The notes under the pieces: model-generated
The model's database searches: none
Told to the model about the DNA's origin: nothing
The model's input: the letters and a program-made list of their open reading frames with translations, nothing else
From: Camillea tinctor
Lineage: Eukaryota > Ascomycota > Sordariomycetes > Xylariales > Xylariaceae
Direction: 5' to 3'
Length of the DNA stretch: 63,732 nt
Assembly (NCBI GenBank): GCA_022578605.1
Contig: MU394166.1
Coordinates: forward strand, 1-63,732
Shown: piece by piece, positions 48,158 through 60,218 of the stretch
Numbering within the stretch: the stretch's first letter is position 1
How the letters are laid out: each line of letters opens with the position of its first letter
Translations under genes and position numbers: made by a program

Positions 48158-48790
48158 ATGTGCTCTCGCGTAGCCTTCATCTACAGCTGCGGCTGCGTCG
48201 AGGAGGCCGTGTTCGAGTACGCGGCTCATCGCAATCGACGTGCCTCTCCTTCGATCAGTAACCAAAGCTACCAGTATCATCGTCAGAATTCCATTCTTAT
48301 GCCACCACCATCATCACCACTTACCAAAACTCCTGCACCTGGCAGCGTAGAAAGTATCGTGGCTACACATGCCTATGACCAATTCTTCCCAATCCCTCCG
48401 CCACCTCCGTTTGCCCCGGAATCTATGCACCCTGTGGTCATGCAAACACAACTCGCCGAAGAGTGCCACGACTGTGCCGCACGTCACAGCCACTCAACTA
48501 CAAGAGCAAATCATAATACCGGAGACGAGCACGATGAAAATAGCAGCAGCAGCAGCAGCGACGGCGAGAACGAGAACTCTCAGTTGGGAATTATTGCATT
48601 GACAGAAGAGGAAGAAGGGAGAGAAGAGGAGAGGGGGAGGCGAGCACGCCGTCTCCGTACCCTCCGCCGCAATCGTCGCCGGCGCCGCCAGGAACGCTAT
48701 ACACCACTTCGCGAGAGGGAACTAAACACTGTAGTTAGGCTACCACCTGAACCAGAGGATACCGATCCCGAGGATATGGAAGAGGACTGA
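48158..48790 (+). CDS. Unrecognised Cys/His-, Arg- and acid-rich protein
   Basis: Single-exon frame of 210 residues; I do not recognise a named family. I start at MCSRVAFIYSCGC rather than at the upstream in-frame ATG (48098), because the Cys-rich opening resembles other fungal proteins beginning with a C...CxC head. Features in order: Cys 2, 11 and 13; a Ser/Pro/Gln-rich linker; a Pro run (about 79-84); a second possible metal-binding cluster, EECHDCAARHSH (Cys 103, 106; His 110, 112); an acidic/Ser tract with a (AGC)n-encoded Ser run; a strongly basic block of about 20 residues (RRARRLRTLRRNRRRRRQER); and an acidic end DTDPEDMEED. The basic block could be a nuclear or nucleic-acid-binding signal. 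There is no signal peptide or membrane segment. Confidence 0.65.
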   Translation: MCSRVAFIYSCGCVEEAVFEYAAHRNRRASPSISNQSYQYHRQNSILMPPPSSPLTKTPAPGSVESIVATHAYDQFFPIPPPPPFAPESMHPVVMQTQLAEECHDCAARHSHSTTRANHNTGDEHDENSSSSSSDGENENSQLGIIALTEEEEGREEERGRRARRLRTLRRNRRRRRQERYTPLRERELNTVVRLPPEPEDTDPEDMEED

Positions 48791-50186
48791 CTACTCAGAA
48801 TTATTGCTGGAGATTATGAGACTTGGAATATATAGTCAAGTCAAGGGGGAAAGGAACGCAGTAAGGATATCAAGTCTTCATCCGCCGGAGTGGAATAAAA
48901 CAAATGGATGAACGTAAGACTACCTACCCACCACATTTTAAGTATCCCGTCAGTTTCCATTATATGCCTTGAATGCGCCCCATTCATATATCAGGGCGTA
49001 ATGACGGAAAAATTGACTAACAGCCGAGTCTAGAACAACATCACTGGCTAGCACATACGCTATACTTTGCGACGTTCCATTTCATCAACAAATACATGAA
49101 CTGAAGAAAGGAAGGGGAGAAAAGCCCAGGATGTACGAGAGATTTGCGTGGCACCAAAGCATGTTTTCTTTCTCTCTTCACGTGCTGGGGGAGGGGAAGG
49201 CCGGAAAGGTGTCAAGTGCCGACAACAACCTGATGGACACCACAAAACAACTCAAATTTGCTATACAGGCAGGCTCAACTAACGTTCGTTGGTTGCTTAT
49301 ATATATTTAACCTCGGGAAGAAAGATGGATGGCGGATACCTAGCTTGCCATATAAGAAAGGGGGAAAATGTCCATGACAAAATCAGATTACATGCGAGTA
49401 AATTAGCCATCTAATATATTTATTCTCTCTTGGGAAAAGACGAATTGGTCGAAACCTATATCACAGCCTTACCTGGGCTAGGTAGACGTTTTGATTCTCA
49501 TGAGGGATAAGAATAATCGCTAATCATTTTCCCTGACATTAGCCCAAGTCTCAGCATAGTAGACACATAAGTTAGTAGGGATATGCTGGCCTAGGTCCTT
49601 TTCTTTTCCCCTTTCTTGATTCCTAGTTCGGATACATAAGCAGACGAAAAAAAAAAAAAAGAAAAAAAAAAAAGGGGGGGGGGGGCAAGAGGGAATAGTA
49701 AAGATTAGTATAGACCACATCTTACGGAACGTATATAGGCTTAAGCAGACACAGTCGATATACCATCTTGTTGTAACCTTCTCCAAAAGGGAAAAGTAAA
49801 AAAAAAGGTAGGTAGATTAAATATGTTAGGCTATACATAATCTCCTTAGATCTACCTACTTATCCCCCCCCCCCTCCCCTCCTACTCCTTTTCTTTACCT
49901 TCATATATTTCCTTTATTTCTTTCTTATCGATATAGCAACAGTAACAACAGCATGATGAATGCATCATTGTAGCGATGTTACAACCAATCCCTTTCATCC
50001 ATCCATTCATTCATTTATTTCACTCAACATAAACTTAAGTAGGGAATTCTCTCACCTACATAAAAGGCCCTATCCTCATCTCTTAACCTCCCGCCTCCTG
50101 CCCCCCCTTTTTCCTTTTGAAAGATACCAATCCAAATCATTTCCCCACCTCCTAGCAACTGACTCTTCCCCTTCTGTCCTTCTCCC
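48791..50186. other. Intergenic DNA between convergent genes
   Basis: It lies between the 3' ends of the unrecognised gene (plus) and LAA1 (minus). No credible ORF. It contains an A-run/G-run block at 49647-49685 and a short C run near 49865. Confidence 0.6.
49647..49685. repeat. A14-G-A12-G12 homopolymer block
   Basis: Two A runs separated by a G and followed by a 12-G run. Exact lengths in the genome are doubtful because such blocks are error-prone in assemblies. Confidence 0.85.
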
Positions 50187-53100
50187 TTACCCCCCAAAAT
50201 CCATCTTGAGCGCAATACTCGGCTGGCCCCTCTCCCCCGTCTCCCCCCTCGCGGGGCCCGCCTGCCTCCCCGAGCGTATGACCTCCTCCATGAACGCCTT
50301 CTGACCCTCCGTCATCGCGGCCACGACGCCGCGGAACCCGGCCTGGTCCGCCGAGGCGAGCTCGAGCAGGCGCGCGCTAGTCTCGTGGTACGCCTCGGCG
50401 CCCTCGCTAGCCGCGCGCGACAGCAGCGCGGGCGCCACCACCGACATGGCGATCTGGCTCTGGCCGTGGCCGGCCGTAGCAGCGGCAGCTGCGTACTGCG
50501 TCAGCGTGTGCGCCACCAGGCTGCGCGCGTTCTCCGGGTCCTCGGGCCCCGTGTCCACCACGAAGGCTACAAGCCGCGGGAGCAGGTAGCGCGCGATAGA
50601 CTGGTCGGCGAGGGTGGGCGAGGGCGGCAGCATGAGTGATCGGATGCAGTTTGCGGCGATCTTGGCAGTCTGTATTCGCGTTAGTAAATAATATCATAAA
50701 TAGCCTCAGACGTGAGAAGAAGAAAAAAGCGATTGGTACATCTCTCCCTCTTTTCAAGAATACGGGAGATAAAAAGGAGGGGCGGGGGACGACTTACCAT
50801 ACGATCAGTCAGACAATCCAGGACCTCATCTAAGAATTTGGAGACAAGACGATCGCCGGCCGCAAGACGGTTGTTACCACCACTAAAGAGGATCGTAATC
50901 GCGAGGAGGCAGTTCTTAACGCATTGCAGGGAGGTGGGCGCCTCGCGTTTCTGTGCATTTAGGTAAATAGACAGGAACCTGCGTAGGCAACCCTGCATTT
51001 GAGCATGCGTGGGGATCACCCCATCTGCAGTACCGCGAGAATTGGACATACAGGTGATGAATCTTTTGAACATAGTTAATGACTGAGGTACTATGACCTC
51101 CTGGCACGAAGGGGTTGCAAGTATGGTGGCGAATATATGGATTATACATGCGTGTAGGTCGGTTTTGATTATTGATGGGAACACCTCTGCTGCGTCCACG
51201 ATCGCGCTCAGTCCTGTCCTCACCAGAAGGACTGATTCTTCTGTCAGATGATGCCGGACTGGCTGGTTCGATTCGGTCAAGTTAGGTAGCAATCCAGAGA
51301 GAACTAACACGATAATCCTCGTAAGCTCGAATAATTGCTCAATATCTTCACTTAGATCACCATCCTCGGCTTGCTCTTTCTTTCTAGCTGATGGATGGGC
51401 GACACAGAGTGCCCGTGCGATCTCGACAATAACGCCTTGGACATCGAGACCTTCGGTCAGGACAAGTCGATCCAACAAATCCATAGTCTCGGAGAAGATC
51501 GCCTCCCTGTAAATAGCATGGCCCGAGACGCTTGGATGAAGAATCTTCTTAAGAGCTTGGAGAATCTCAAGTGTCTGTTCCTGTGTGGCTAGCGAGTCGG
51601 ATTGGCCTGGCCGTGTTGCAAGGGCTTCGAAAGCTATGCCAAAGAGGACGAAAAAGAAGGCCACTGGTTCATCACGATAGTTGATATCCGCACTCTTCGA
51701 GTGTCCATTAGTAGATGGAGCATCAGTCTCCTTCCCATCTAATGCATCGAAAACGAAATCGCTGTCCTGTTCAATGAGACTGGCAATAGCATCCACAAGC
51801 TTGAGCCAGGACTCCTGATAGAACTTAAGAAGAGTCTCTCGGTTAAGGGCTGCGTAGATTGTGTCTAGACTGCCTGACATGGACGGCGGGCCTAGGGTCA
51901 TGGAGATATCTGGCTCGAATCTCAAACGAGCAAATTCTCGCAAAGAGGCTAGCCACAACGGGGTCAGAGTGCCAATGTGGGGCTTCAAGACGTCAAGAAG
52001 ATATTTCTGCTCTAAACTCGCAACCTGAAGCTCTGCCCAAGCGGAGAAGACAGACATCTTGACCATGACCTGCGCGTTAGAGCTTAGACCCTTGAGATCT
52101 CCAATTCCAGCGTTCTCAGTCTCAGCAGAGAAGTTCTCCAGCGCGGTAACGAGGGTTTTCAAGATACGACCCATGCGGTCAACGTCGGTAACAATACCGG
52201 TAGATATGAATGCAGCACAGACGTTGACCGCTTCAGCAGCGAGCTCAGGAGATGAATCCGCCGCAAAGGCAGGCGTCAATGCTGATCCAATCTGGGCTTG
52301 GTATTGTTCCAGTAGCATTGCTTCTTCAAAGTCTGGGTCTGGTGTCTTGCCAAACATTCTTAGCACGGCTCCGATGATTTTCAAACCCCATATTCTAAGT
52401 TCTAATACACTAGAGGTTGAAGCAGAGAAGGCCATCCTAATGACATCTGCAATCCGGCCTTGCAGAGCTGCTTGTGCCGCTGACTCTCCGTTGGTAGCAA
52501 CATCTTTTGCGGTCAAGATAAAGATATCATTGAGACAAGTCATCGCAAATACTCTAACCTGCCAGCGCAAGGGCTCCATCTCGGAGCTAGCCGCTGCATC
52601 TTTATCATCTTTAGCGGTGCCAGCCGCAGCAGCAAAGCCGGCGACTTCTTCATCCTGAAGATCAATGGCCGTGTGTTGCTTCACCGCAGCGTTGCCGGGT
52701 TCCTCGGCGATCTTTGGTCGAGTCATCTTGAGTACGTTTTGGCAGCGCACGAGCCAAGTGGCTGTATCCTTCAACGAAGTCTGCCGCACCCAATTGCGAA
52801 TAATGTTACGGATACCATCATGGTCTGGTGCAGCGTCTAGGACGAGCCACAGCTGGTCTTCGAATCCCGGGTTTGCCGCTGCAATCACATCATATGAATC
52901 TCGTTTCATTAGGTTGTAGAGTCCATCGACGGCGACATCGCGGAGATCAGCATAGTCGGAGTTCAAGTACTTCTGGAGAAGTTTGACGTAGTCACTGAAG
53001 ACCATGTGGCCTGGGGCATACAAGGATAGATGTTCCAAGCATCCTAAGCTAGCACGCTGCACTAATATGTCCTCTTCGTTCTGAAGTTGACTGACTAGTG

Positions 53101-56100
53101 TGAGGATTAACTCCCGAGATTTGGTGGAATCTTGCAAATCCGGTCCTACGACGTTGATTATAGAATCAATACAGCGAGTGATAGCTGCAGTAGTCGATAG
53201 TTCCACCTCCAGGCTCATGGATATAGCAGATGACACTTCAGAGTGGTGTGTTTCGGAGAGGTATAGCTGTGTTAACATTCCCAAGCTTCCAGCCACATAG
53301 GGACCAAAGCCAAGGCCTGCAGCATCAGCAGTTATGGCCAACGCCTCCAATGCCCAGAAGTGTACGGTAGGATGGGGGTCATTACACAAGGACATTAAAA
53401 TACCAGTAATAGTCTTGAGATGGTATCCAGCTCCCATGCCGCCTACCTTTTCTTGGATACAACCTAGGGCCATGGCACATCCGGCTCGAGCACTAGGTTC
53501 CCGGTTGCCCACGATAGTATCTACCAAGTGCTTGACCTCTTGGTTGGTGAATGCATTGCCACATGCGTTGCAAAGTCGGGCAATCGCGCCATAACCAAGG
53601 CTTCGGATGTACTGGTCTGGGTCAATAACAAAGCTTCGTATCAACTCCTGAAGGAGCTTTTCGACTGCTATGTTTGTGACATCGCCATGAGGAGATTGCG
53701 TTTCCTTAACAGCAACCTTTAGCGTTGAAAGCAAGGCACTAGCAATATTGACATTCATAGCTGCCTTGCGACCGGGGTCACGTTGTAGAGACCCAGCTGA
53801 GCTGAATGTAGCAATCTGCTCTAAAATACTTTCCTGGACCTTGGCGGGTGTGAGGGGAAATACAAAAGCGAATAGTTGAATGGCCATATTGACTACTTCA
53901 GTAGCTGGTGGATCAGGCAGATTCGTTGATGCATCGGTCTCGCCGACGTAGAGGATGGCAGCGTCATGTTCAAGCGAAGGACAAATTGGTGACAAGAGCA
54001 AGTTATCAATGATAGTATCGGGATCGGTTTCGTCGGCTACAAGACTATCAGACTGCTCATCTTTCTGCCCTGGAAGTTTCCTGGTCTGAAACCCCCGTAT
54101 CAAGCCATTGATGCCAAAACCGGAGTTGTCACCAACATCCCATATAGAGTCAAAGGTGCCAGCTGCATTGGCTATCGATGCACTTAGTGAGTTCGGTGTG
54201 TAATTTTCCGGGTCCGCGAATAAAGATACTGCGAGGGTTAAAAGATTGGATTGCAAGAGTGCTTCGCTGCCCCCGGCCGGACTCTGGTTGACAAGTTTAG
54301 TGTAGCATTGCAATACCCGTCGCTGGACCATCATATCCAGATCCTGCAACTGCAAGGCTGGTGTAAGGCGTTGAGCAATATCATCAGTCGTCTTTTTAGA
54401 CGGCAGCATTCGGAGGAACGCAGATGTTCCCTGGAGCATAGTGGCTATGCGTTTGGAGACGTCGACAGTCAACAGGCGGCTGTTGAACTGAAGAAAGGAG
54501 AGAATACAGCCTAATGCGCACTCCTTGACGTGCGTCAAGAAGGATACTTCAAGAATACTGCGGTGAGCGAAGTTATCCTTAGCAAGAGGCTTCGGAAGCG
54601 CATTCTTCCAGAGAATTAGCAGTTGGGAGAGATGAATCTTGACGAAATTGGGCCCTAGGGACATAAGTCCACCCAAGAGGATCCATGCGACTTGGACTTG
54701 TGTACTAGAGACACGTAGTTCGGACTGGCCACTTGACTTGAGAAGGTTGGTAGCCATGGAATAAACGCGGTTATCAATGTCAAGAGATCCATAAAGGGGA
54801 CGCGCCGGGCTGGCACTAATAGTAGCAGCCAGACCATGCGCGAATCCGACACATCTTCTGGGAGAGTTGCGCCCGCCGCTGAGTAATGACAATTCTCTGC
54901 TCAGACTGTTCATACAAACGGACAAGCATGGTAGAAGCTGTTGGGGGCAAGCGAGAACAAAGGTCTTCATGCAGTACGAGGCATAGACCTGGACACTATA
55001 ACTTGGATGCTGCAGTACTTGCAAGAGCCCATCCCGGCAAGACTCTGCAAAATTATTTGCTGCAGATCCTAGCGAGTTGATGAGCGAAGCAACTGCACCA
55101 AGCGCCGTGATGAGCGTAGCTTTGCTCGGTTCAGGCCGTTCTTTTATTACTTGCGGGTAGTTCTTGAATACATCATTAACAAGTATCTTGGCCACCGCCA
55201 CTTGACCTGACTCTCCCAGGATTTTGCGGCCAATGACGACTTGAAGAATAGTGTCGACAATGCGGCGAGAGATAAGCAACCTGTATCTGTTATTGATAAT
55301 ATTCTGATGGCCAAGGAGATCGATGGTCAGATGTTCTGCGATTTTGAGGTAGTTGGTCTCAACAAACTTCTCGCCAAGGCGCTTCATAACCCTTCCGTAA
55401 CAGACCCCAATGGCCGCTCTCGCCTTGTTCGTTGTGGACATGCGGACATATTGGGTGCACAAGGTCTTGAAAATATCAGCCAACGTCAAAGTTAGATCCT
55501 GACTTCTTTTCCCTGGCGCCGGACTCCCAGGCCGTGATGGAATTTCCTCATCTTCATCGAGCCCTCCAGCTACGGCGGAAGATTTCTTGCTTGGCTTTTT
55601 AGGTTTCTTGATTCTAGGGATCGAGCTGGTGTTGGCTGGTGCTTGCTCAGAATGGCTCTTGACCATGGCCTCAGCTAAGCAGTCGGCAGCCGCATGCCTT
55701 GCTTGCGGAGAGCTAGAATCGATGGTCTTGAAGAGATTGGACTTTAGGCTATCGAAATCGCTAGAATTCTCGAAATAAGGGGTATATTTGACCAATGATC
55801 GCAGGCACCGACAAGCAGCCACAACCGTCGAGGACCCTTTATCACCCGACGCAGCATTTCGTGCCTGTTTCCATATGTCCCTAGCAACGCTTTCGTCCAT
55901 ACTACCTTGCACCATGCCCACGATCTTGGCAAGGGAGATCAGGGCGGCGGTGCGCAAACCAGCATGGGTTTGAGAGGACTTAAGCAGCTTCACAAGAGCC
56001 CCGCAGGCCAACGGATGCAAGCCAATGGCGCTATCTCCAGCAGAGGCGTACACATCGCCCAAAACGCTAACGGCCGTGTGTCTGGTGCGAACCTCAGCCT

Positions 56101-56521
56101 CGGTCTTGGATTTCCCACTAGAAATTATAGCAACGAGCTCATTCACCGTCTCGAAAAGCAACTTCCTATCACCGTGACCAAAGACGTGCGCTAATATCTT
56201 CCCAAGATTATTTCTTATTACTCTACTAGGAGCAGGCGCAGACAGGTTGATGATCTGGAAGACCTCCTTTTTAAGATAAAACTGTTGGGCGGTGCAATCA
56301 TCGGCGGGGAGGGCAAGAACATGTTTGCTCAAGGCAGCGACAAAGTTCAACAAGAAAAGGTCCTGCTGTTCGGCAGGGAGGGCTTGAAGCTTGGGGAGGT
56401 CAAGCTCAGGATTATCGGATGGCGCTCGAGCTGGAACGGGGACTGGTGCTGGCGCGGGAGCTGGCGCCGGCGCGTTGGCCGTCCCGGTGGTAGAGGGACG
56501 GGGAGAGTTCGGCGACGACAT
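50187..56521 (-). CDS. LAA1: Giant HEAT-repeat protein, AP-1 accessory LAA1/HEATR5
   Basis: Large scaffold that works with the AP-1 clathrin adaptor in traffic between trans-Golgi and endosomes (family knowledge). Exons (minus) 56521-50798 and 50669-50187 give 2068 residues, matching the roughly 2000-residue family. The join reads CLTDRM/TAKIAANCIRSLML in phase 0. The N-terminus starts with a Pro/Ala repeat (PAPAPAPAPVPVPARAP). Helical HEAT repeats then run almost the whole length, for example QFYLKKEVFQIINLSAPAPS, RTRHTAVSVLGDVYASAG and LRTAALISLAKIVG. A Lys/Ser linker (RIKKPKKPSKKSS) lies near residue 310. GYGAIARLCNACGNAF and REPSARAGCAMALGCIQEK fall in the conserved middle. The last exon is far more GC-rich than the first. 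The frame is open throughout. Confidence 0.92.
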
Positions 56522-57276
56522 GGAATTAGGTATTGGGTATCATAAAACGGATTCTACTTTAATTTAAAAAGACATCGAAGCGGTCGCAAGAGTAGCACGG
56601 AGTGGATTATGGGAGATCGCCTGGATTTCCGAAAAGAACAAGTATAGAAGATCAGTCTAAGTTGAGGTAGGTTGGTAGTGGTAGGTAACTAAGTACTACT
56701 TACTGACCGATAGATGAAGGTCCGAAACGGTGTCCCGCCTTGAGACTGATTCAATTAGGGGGGGGGTTAGTGGAGGGCATGTCGTCCTCATGACCAATCA
56801 GCGGTCAATATGTAGCTTGGCCTCGGGAGCTATCCCTGCAACGGTCGAAGGTTAATCCATCAGCCTTGCCTTATCGATCATTGAAGTACTGCTCTAGTAG
56901 GACTAGCCTACGAATATATCGTCCATGCCCTTTCTATCTAGGCTAGTGTACTATGCGATTAAGTTGTTAGGTAACATTATTAAACCTAGTTGGGTCGTAC
57001 AGTACAGCTTATTAGGGTAGTGTAGAAAAGTATAAGTGGATCTACCCGAAAAAGAAATCGAAGAAATCGTCCTGACATGTTACGGGTCCGTCCCAAGATT
57101 TTAAGTACATGAGACAGAGCATGACGAAATTTACGATTTTCTTCTTCTTCATGTAGTACTTATGTTTTCCAGAAGCTGAGCTCTCACGGGATTCCTCTTT
57201 TTCTTTCTTTCTTATCCCTAGCTTTCCCCTTCTCTTTTCAGTGAGTCCCCTGATCACACGATTATATTTCACGGCC
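56522..57276. promoter_or_regulatory. Divergent promoter between LAA1 and TACO1
   Basis: A 755-base spacer separates the two start codons, which point away from each other, so both promoters must lie here. AT-rich stretches and TAGGTA-type words occur around 56660-56700 and 56900-57000. No TATA box or operator could be fixed. Pyrimidine-rich DNA (57180-57240) directly before TACO1 is a likely transcription-start zone. Confidence 0.55.
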
Positions 57277-58404
57277 ATGTCCTCCCTCTTCTCGACTCGG
57301 GCGATAGCCCGGGCTCGGTTATGTGCGCAGTGCCGGCGGACGATCGTCTCGAGCGCTGTCCTGCAGAGCGGGCACAATCGGTGGTCCAAGATCCGCCACC
57401 AAAAAGGCGCCGCGGACCAGAAGAAAACGGCTCAGCGGAGCTCCTTCGCTAAGCACCTGGCGCTATATACCAAACGTGCGTACATTCTGATCTCCCTTCT
57501 CCCAATTGGTCCATGTTCGCTAGATTGCTTACTACCAAGGGTCCCGAAACTAACATATCAAACAGTCTACGGTCCTGATCCAAACATGAACACCGCTCTC
57601 GCCGGGGTCATCGCGGCGGCCAAGAAAGGTATTTGAAACATATTTACCATACCTGATCACACATGCAACCTTTTGTGTCGTGGAGGCCCAACGACAAAGA
57701 TGAGGTTAGAGCGATATGAAATAGTATAAAGTGTCTCGGTCTGACGGGGCAGGACTTTTACAGCGGGCATGCCGAAAGCCAACATCGATCTGGCCATCGC
57801 GCGGGGTCAGGGCCGGTCGTCGACGGGCGCCAGTCTCGAGAGCGCCATTCTTGAAGTTATGTTACCAGCACCCGAGCCAATCGCCCTCGTCATCGCCATC
57901 GAGTCGGACAACAAGCAGCGCTCGCTCAAGGACCTGCGCTTTATTATCAAGAAGTTTAACGGCAACGTGACGCCGACCGCCTTCCTCTTCGAGCGCCGCG
58001 GCCGCTCGGTCCTGAGGAACAAAAGCAACGGCAAGAAGGTCGACTTCGATGACGTGCTCATGCAGGCGCTCCAAGCTGGCGCCGACGATGTCGTCGAGGA
58101 GGCGGGCGCCGAGGACGAGAATGGCGGGAACGATGTGGTGATCTGGACGCAGCCCAATGTGACACACCAGGTCGCGCAGAAGTTGGCCGAGGAGCTTGAT
58201 ATGGAGATCGCGAGTGCGGATATAATATGGTCGGCCACGTCGGACAAGGTCGCGGTCAACGACGAGGAAGTGGCCAAGACGCTAGGGGCCATGTTGGTTG
58301 CGGCGCGGGACTATCCTGATGTACAAGCTATCTATGCGAATGCTGAGCAAGGGAGCGTGTCCGACGAGATCTGGGACGAGGTCGAAGAAAATCTTGACTC
58401 GTGA
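57277..58404 (+). CDS. TACO1: TACO1/YebC-family mitochondrial translation factor
   Basis: DUF28/YebC family; mammalian TACO1 promotes mitochondrial translation of COX1, and bacterial relatives aid translation of difficult sequences. Exons 57277-57475, 57566-57628 and 57764-58404 give 300 residues, all joins in phase. The first 30 or so residues (MSSLFSTRAIARARLCAQCR...) are Arg-rich without acids, a mitochondrial presequence. The core begins GHNRWSKIRHQKGAADQKK, the family signature. It continues LYGPDPNMNTALAGVIAAAK and AGMPKANIDLAIARGQG, then LVIAIESDNKQRSLKDLR and NGNVTPTAFLFERRG. An acidic loop and the C-terminal domain (EELDMEIASADIIW) follow. The start is the first ATG giving a presequence. 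Its 3' end faces PET100 431 bases away. Confidence 0.93.
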
Positions 58405-58835
58405 TTTTTCGTGGTAGGGGGATTTTGTGGAAACTTGTACATTACATAGACGCAATAGACGGTAGGCGTAGACGTAGGTGCAGACTTGTACAATTCCCAA
58501 TAGACTAACTCCAATGCCTCATACATTTAACTAGCCCTTTTCATAAGAATCCAAGAAGTGACGGAAGGATAGGGGAGTGTGGATTAGTGATAATATGAGA
58601 ATGATCCTTGCTAGAGGGCGATCACAACCAAAACCCTATCCCTTTCATTTTCTTTTTTTTTCTCTCTCCTTTCGCCTTTTTTATAAACCCTTATAAACGC
58701 CAACGCCGAGTGTGTGCGCGTTATATACATCCCGATTCATTATACACATGCGAACCAACAGCAGCAGCAATTCTACCCGCACGCCCTTCTTCTCTCCTCT
58801 ACAAATTCCTAAACCTCCTCCCTCAAGAAAAAAGG
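58405..58835. other. Shared 3' spacer of TACO1 and PET100
   Basis: 431 bases between two convergent stop codons. CT/T-rich near 58640-58685. It must contain both polyadenylation sites; overlapping 3' UTRs are possible. Confidence 0.6.
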
Positions 58836-59294
58836 TCAATGCTCCTCCCCCTCCCCCTGGTTCTGGACCTGGACCTGCCGCTGCCTCTGTTCCTCCTCAA
58901 TGCGGCGATCGCGCAGGTACATGCGGCGGGCGCGAAGGCGCTGGAGCTCGGCGTGGATCTCGTCGCGGTCGGTAGGCACGCGGTTGGCCTGCTCGGGGCG
59001 CGGCCAGAAGTCGGGCACCGCGAACCGCTCGTCCAGGTTCGTCCCGAAGTAGTACATGATCCCGATGGGGAACATGACGTACATGCCGAACTGTGCGCAT
59101 TAGAGAGAGGGAGGATTAGTCTTTTGGTCTGTGTAGGCAGGAGAGGGGGGAGAGGGAAGAGCTGGATGGATGGATGGAGGGGAGGGGGTGGAATGTAGCA
59201 AAGAGGCGTAGGGTAGGTGAGTTAAGGTATAAATCGATATACCTTCCCGCGCTCGCTCGCTTACCTTGAAAACTTCGAGGTTCAAGCCGCCCAT
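58836..59294 (-). CDS. PET100: Cytochrome c oxidase assembly factor PET100
   Basis: Small mitochondrial inner-membrane protein needed to assemble complex IV. Exons (minus) 59294-59265 and 59090-58836 give 94 residues. The first exon supplies only MGGLNLEVFK; the second continues FGMYVMFPIGIMYYFGTNLD, the single membrane segment plus family motif. Next comes ERFAVPDFWPRPEQANRVPT, matching the yeast pattern of F-x-VPxFWPxPE. The C-terminal third is a charged Arg/Glu/Gln helix (AELQRLRARRMYLRDRRIEEE). Size is right for the family (yeast 111). The phase-0 intron of 174 nt contains a TGGA microsatellite. The exon 2 reading is GC-rich. The short first exon is easily missed by gene finders. Confidence 0.92.
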
Positions 59295-60218
59295 CGTGGA
59301 TGATTTTTTTCTCAGGGCGGCGATGAGAGCCGCCAATGCGCGCCAACGTAAAACCGCGAAAGAGAACAGAAAAGTTATAGTTGTCGTGCGAATTGAAACA
59401 AGAAGTGACAAGAGAGAGCTCTCTCGCTTTTGTTCATATGCGCAGGGAAATTCTCACTCTTCTCCTCAGTGGTGAAGGTTTCTTAAAGATCACTAATTTC
59501 TTAGAATCAGGTATAAGGTAACGTCTGATTATTACTAGTAGTGAAGTAGTAGCTACAGATCCTTATCTACCGATCATGTTAAGTGAGGGGCTACTACTAG
59601 GTGCTACTTAAGCAGTTTGACCAATCTAATCTTTGATATTGAGCTGGAATGATCAAGTCGTACAACCTAGCCCGCCTAGGATGCTACATACTAGTTCGTG
59701 TCGGGATTTCCATTTTTCCTAAGCACAGTTGGGGCACCATTACATACTTATGTAACATAGATAGTATAGAAGTCCATGGTTGGATCCATGGGACCTCATG
59801 GCCCGATGGGAAGGTTTTGATAGCCACCCCACCATGCGTGACCAGGGGTTAGCTTTCTAGAAAGCCTTATCTTATCACGTTATTCCTTGTTAACGCACTC
59901 CGCTCATCCATCTTAAGCTGACCCCTATTCAGCAAGTACATAGCTACGTACAATCCGTGCGTATGCATACATTCTTTAGATGTCTCCTTACGCGCGAATA
60001 TACCCTACACCTACAGGATGGTGAGCTAGATTTTGAGAATTGCGATCTAGAATGATGGGCTGCGCCGCTTTTCGTCTTATCAGATCGATCTAAGTGCTTA
60101 GGTAGTATCACGGTTCGAAGTCGATCTCCATTTCCAGGTGGGAATTATCATCACGAGCCAACGAAGGACTAATAAGGGGTCAAATATGTATAAACAGCAG
60201 GTCATCAAAGTCATTAAA
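59295..60218. other. Intergenic DNA upstream of PET100
   Basis: 924 bases holding the PET100 promoter and the 3' UTR of SMP3 (both genes on the minus strand). CTAGGATG/TAGGTA-type words occur. No gene was recognised. Confidence 0.6.

Noticed and set aside
50407..50757. An open frame overlapping the LAA1 terminal exon on the same strand
   Set aside because: It is a GC-rich shadow frame; splicing 50798/50669 in phase with the other frame gives the correct LAA1 continuation.
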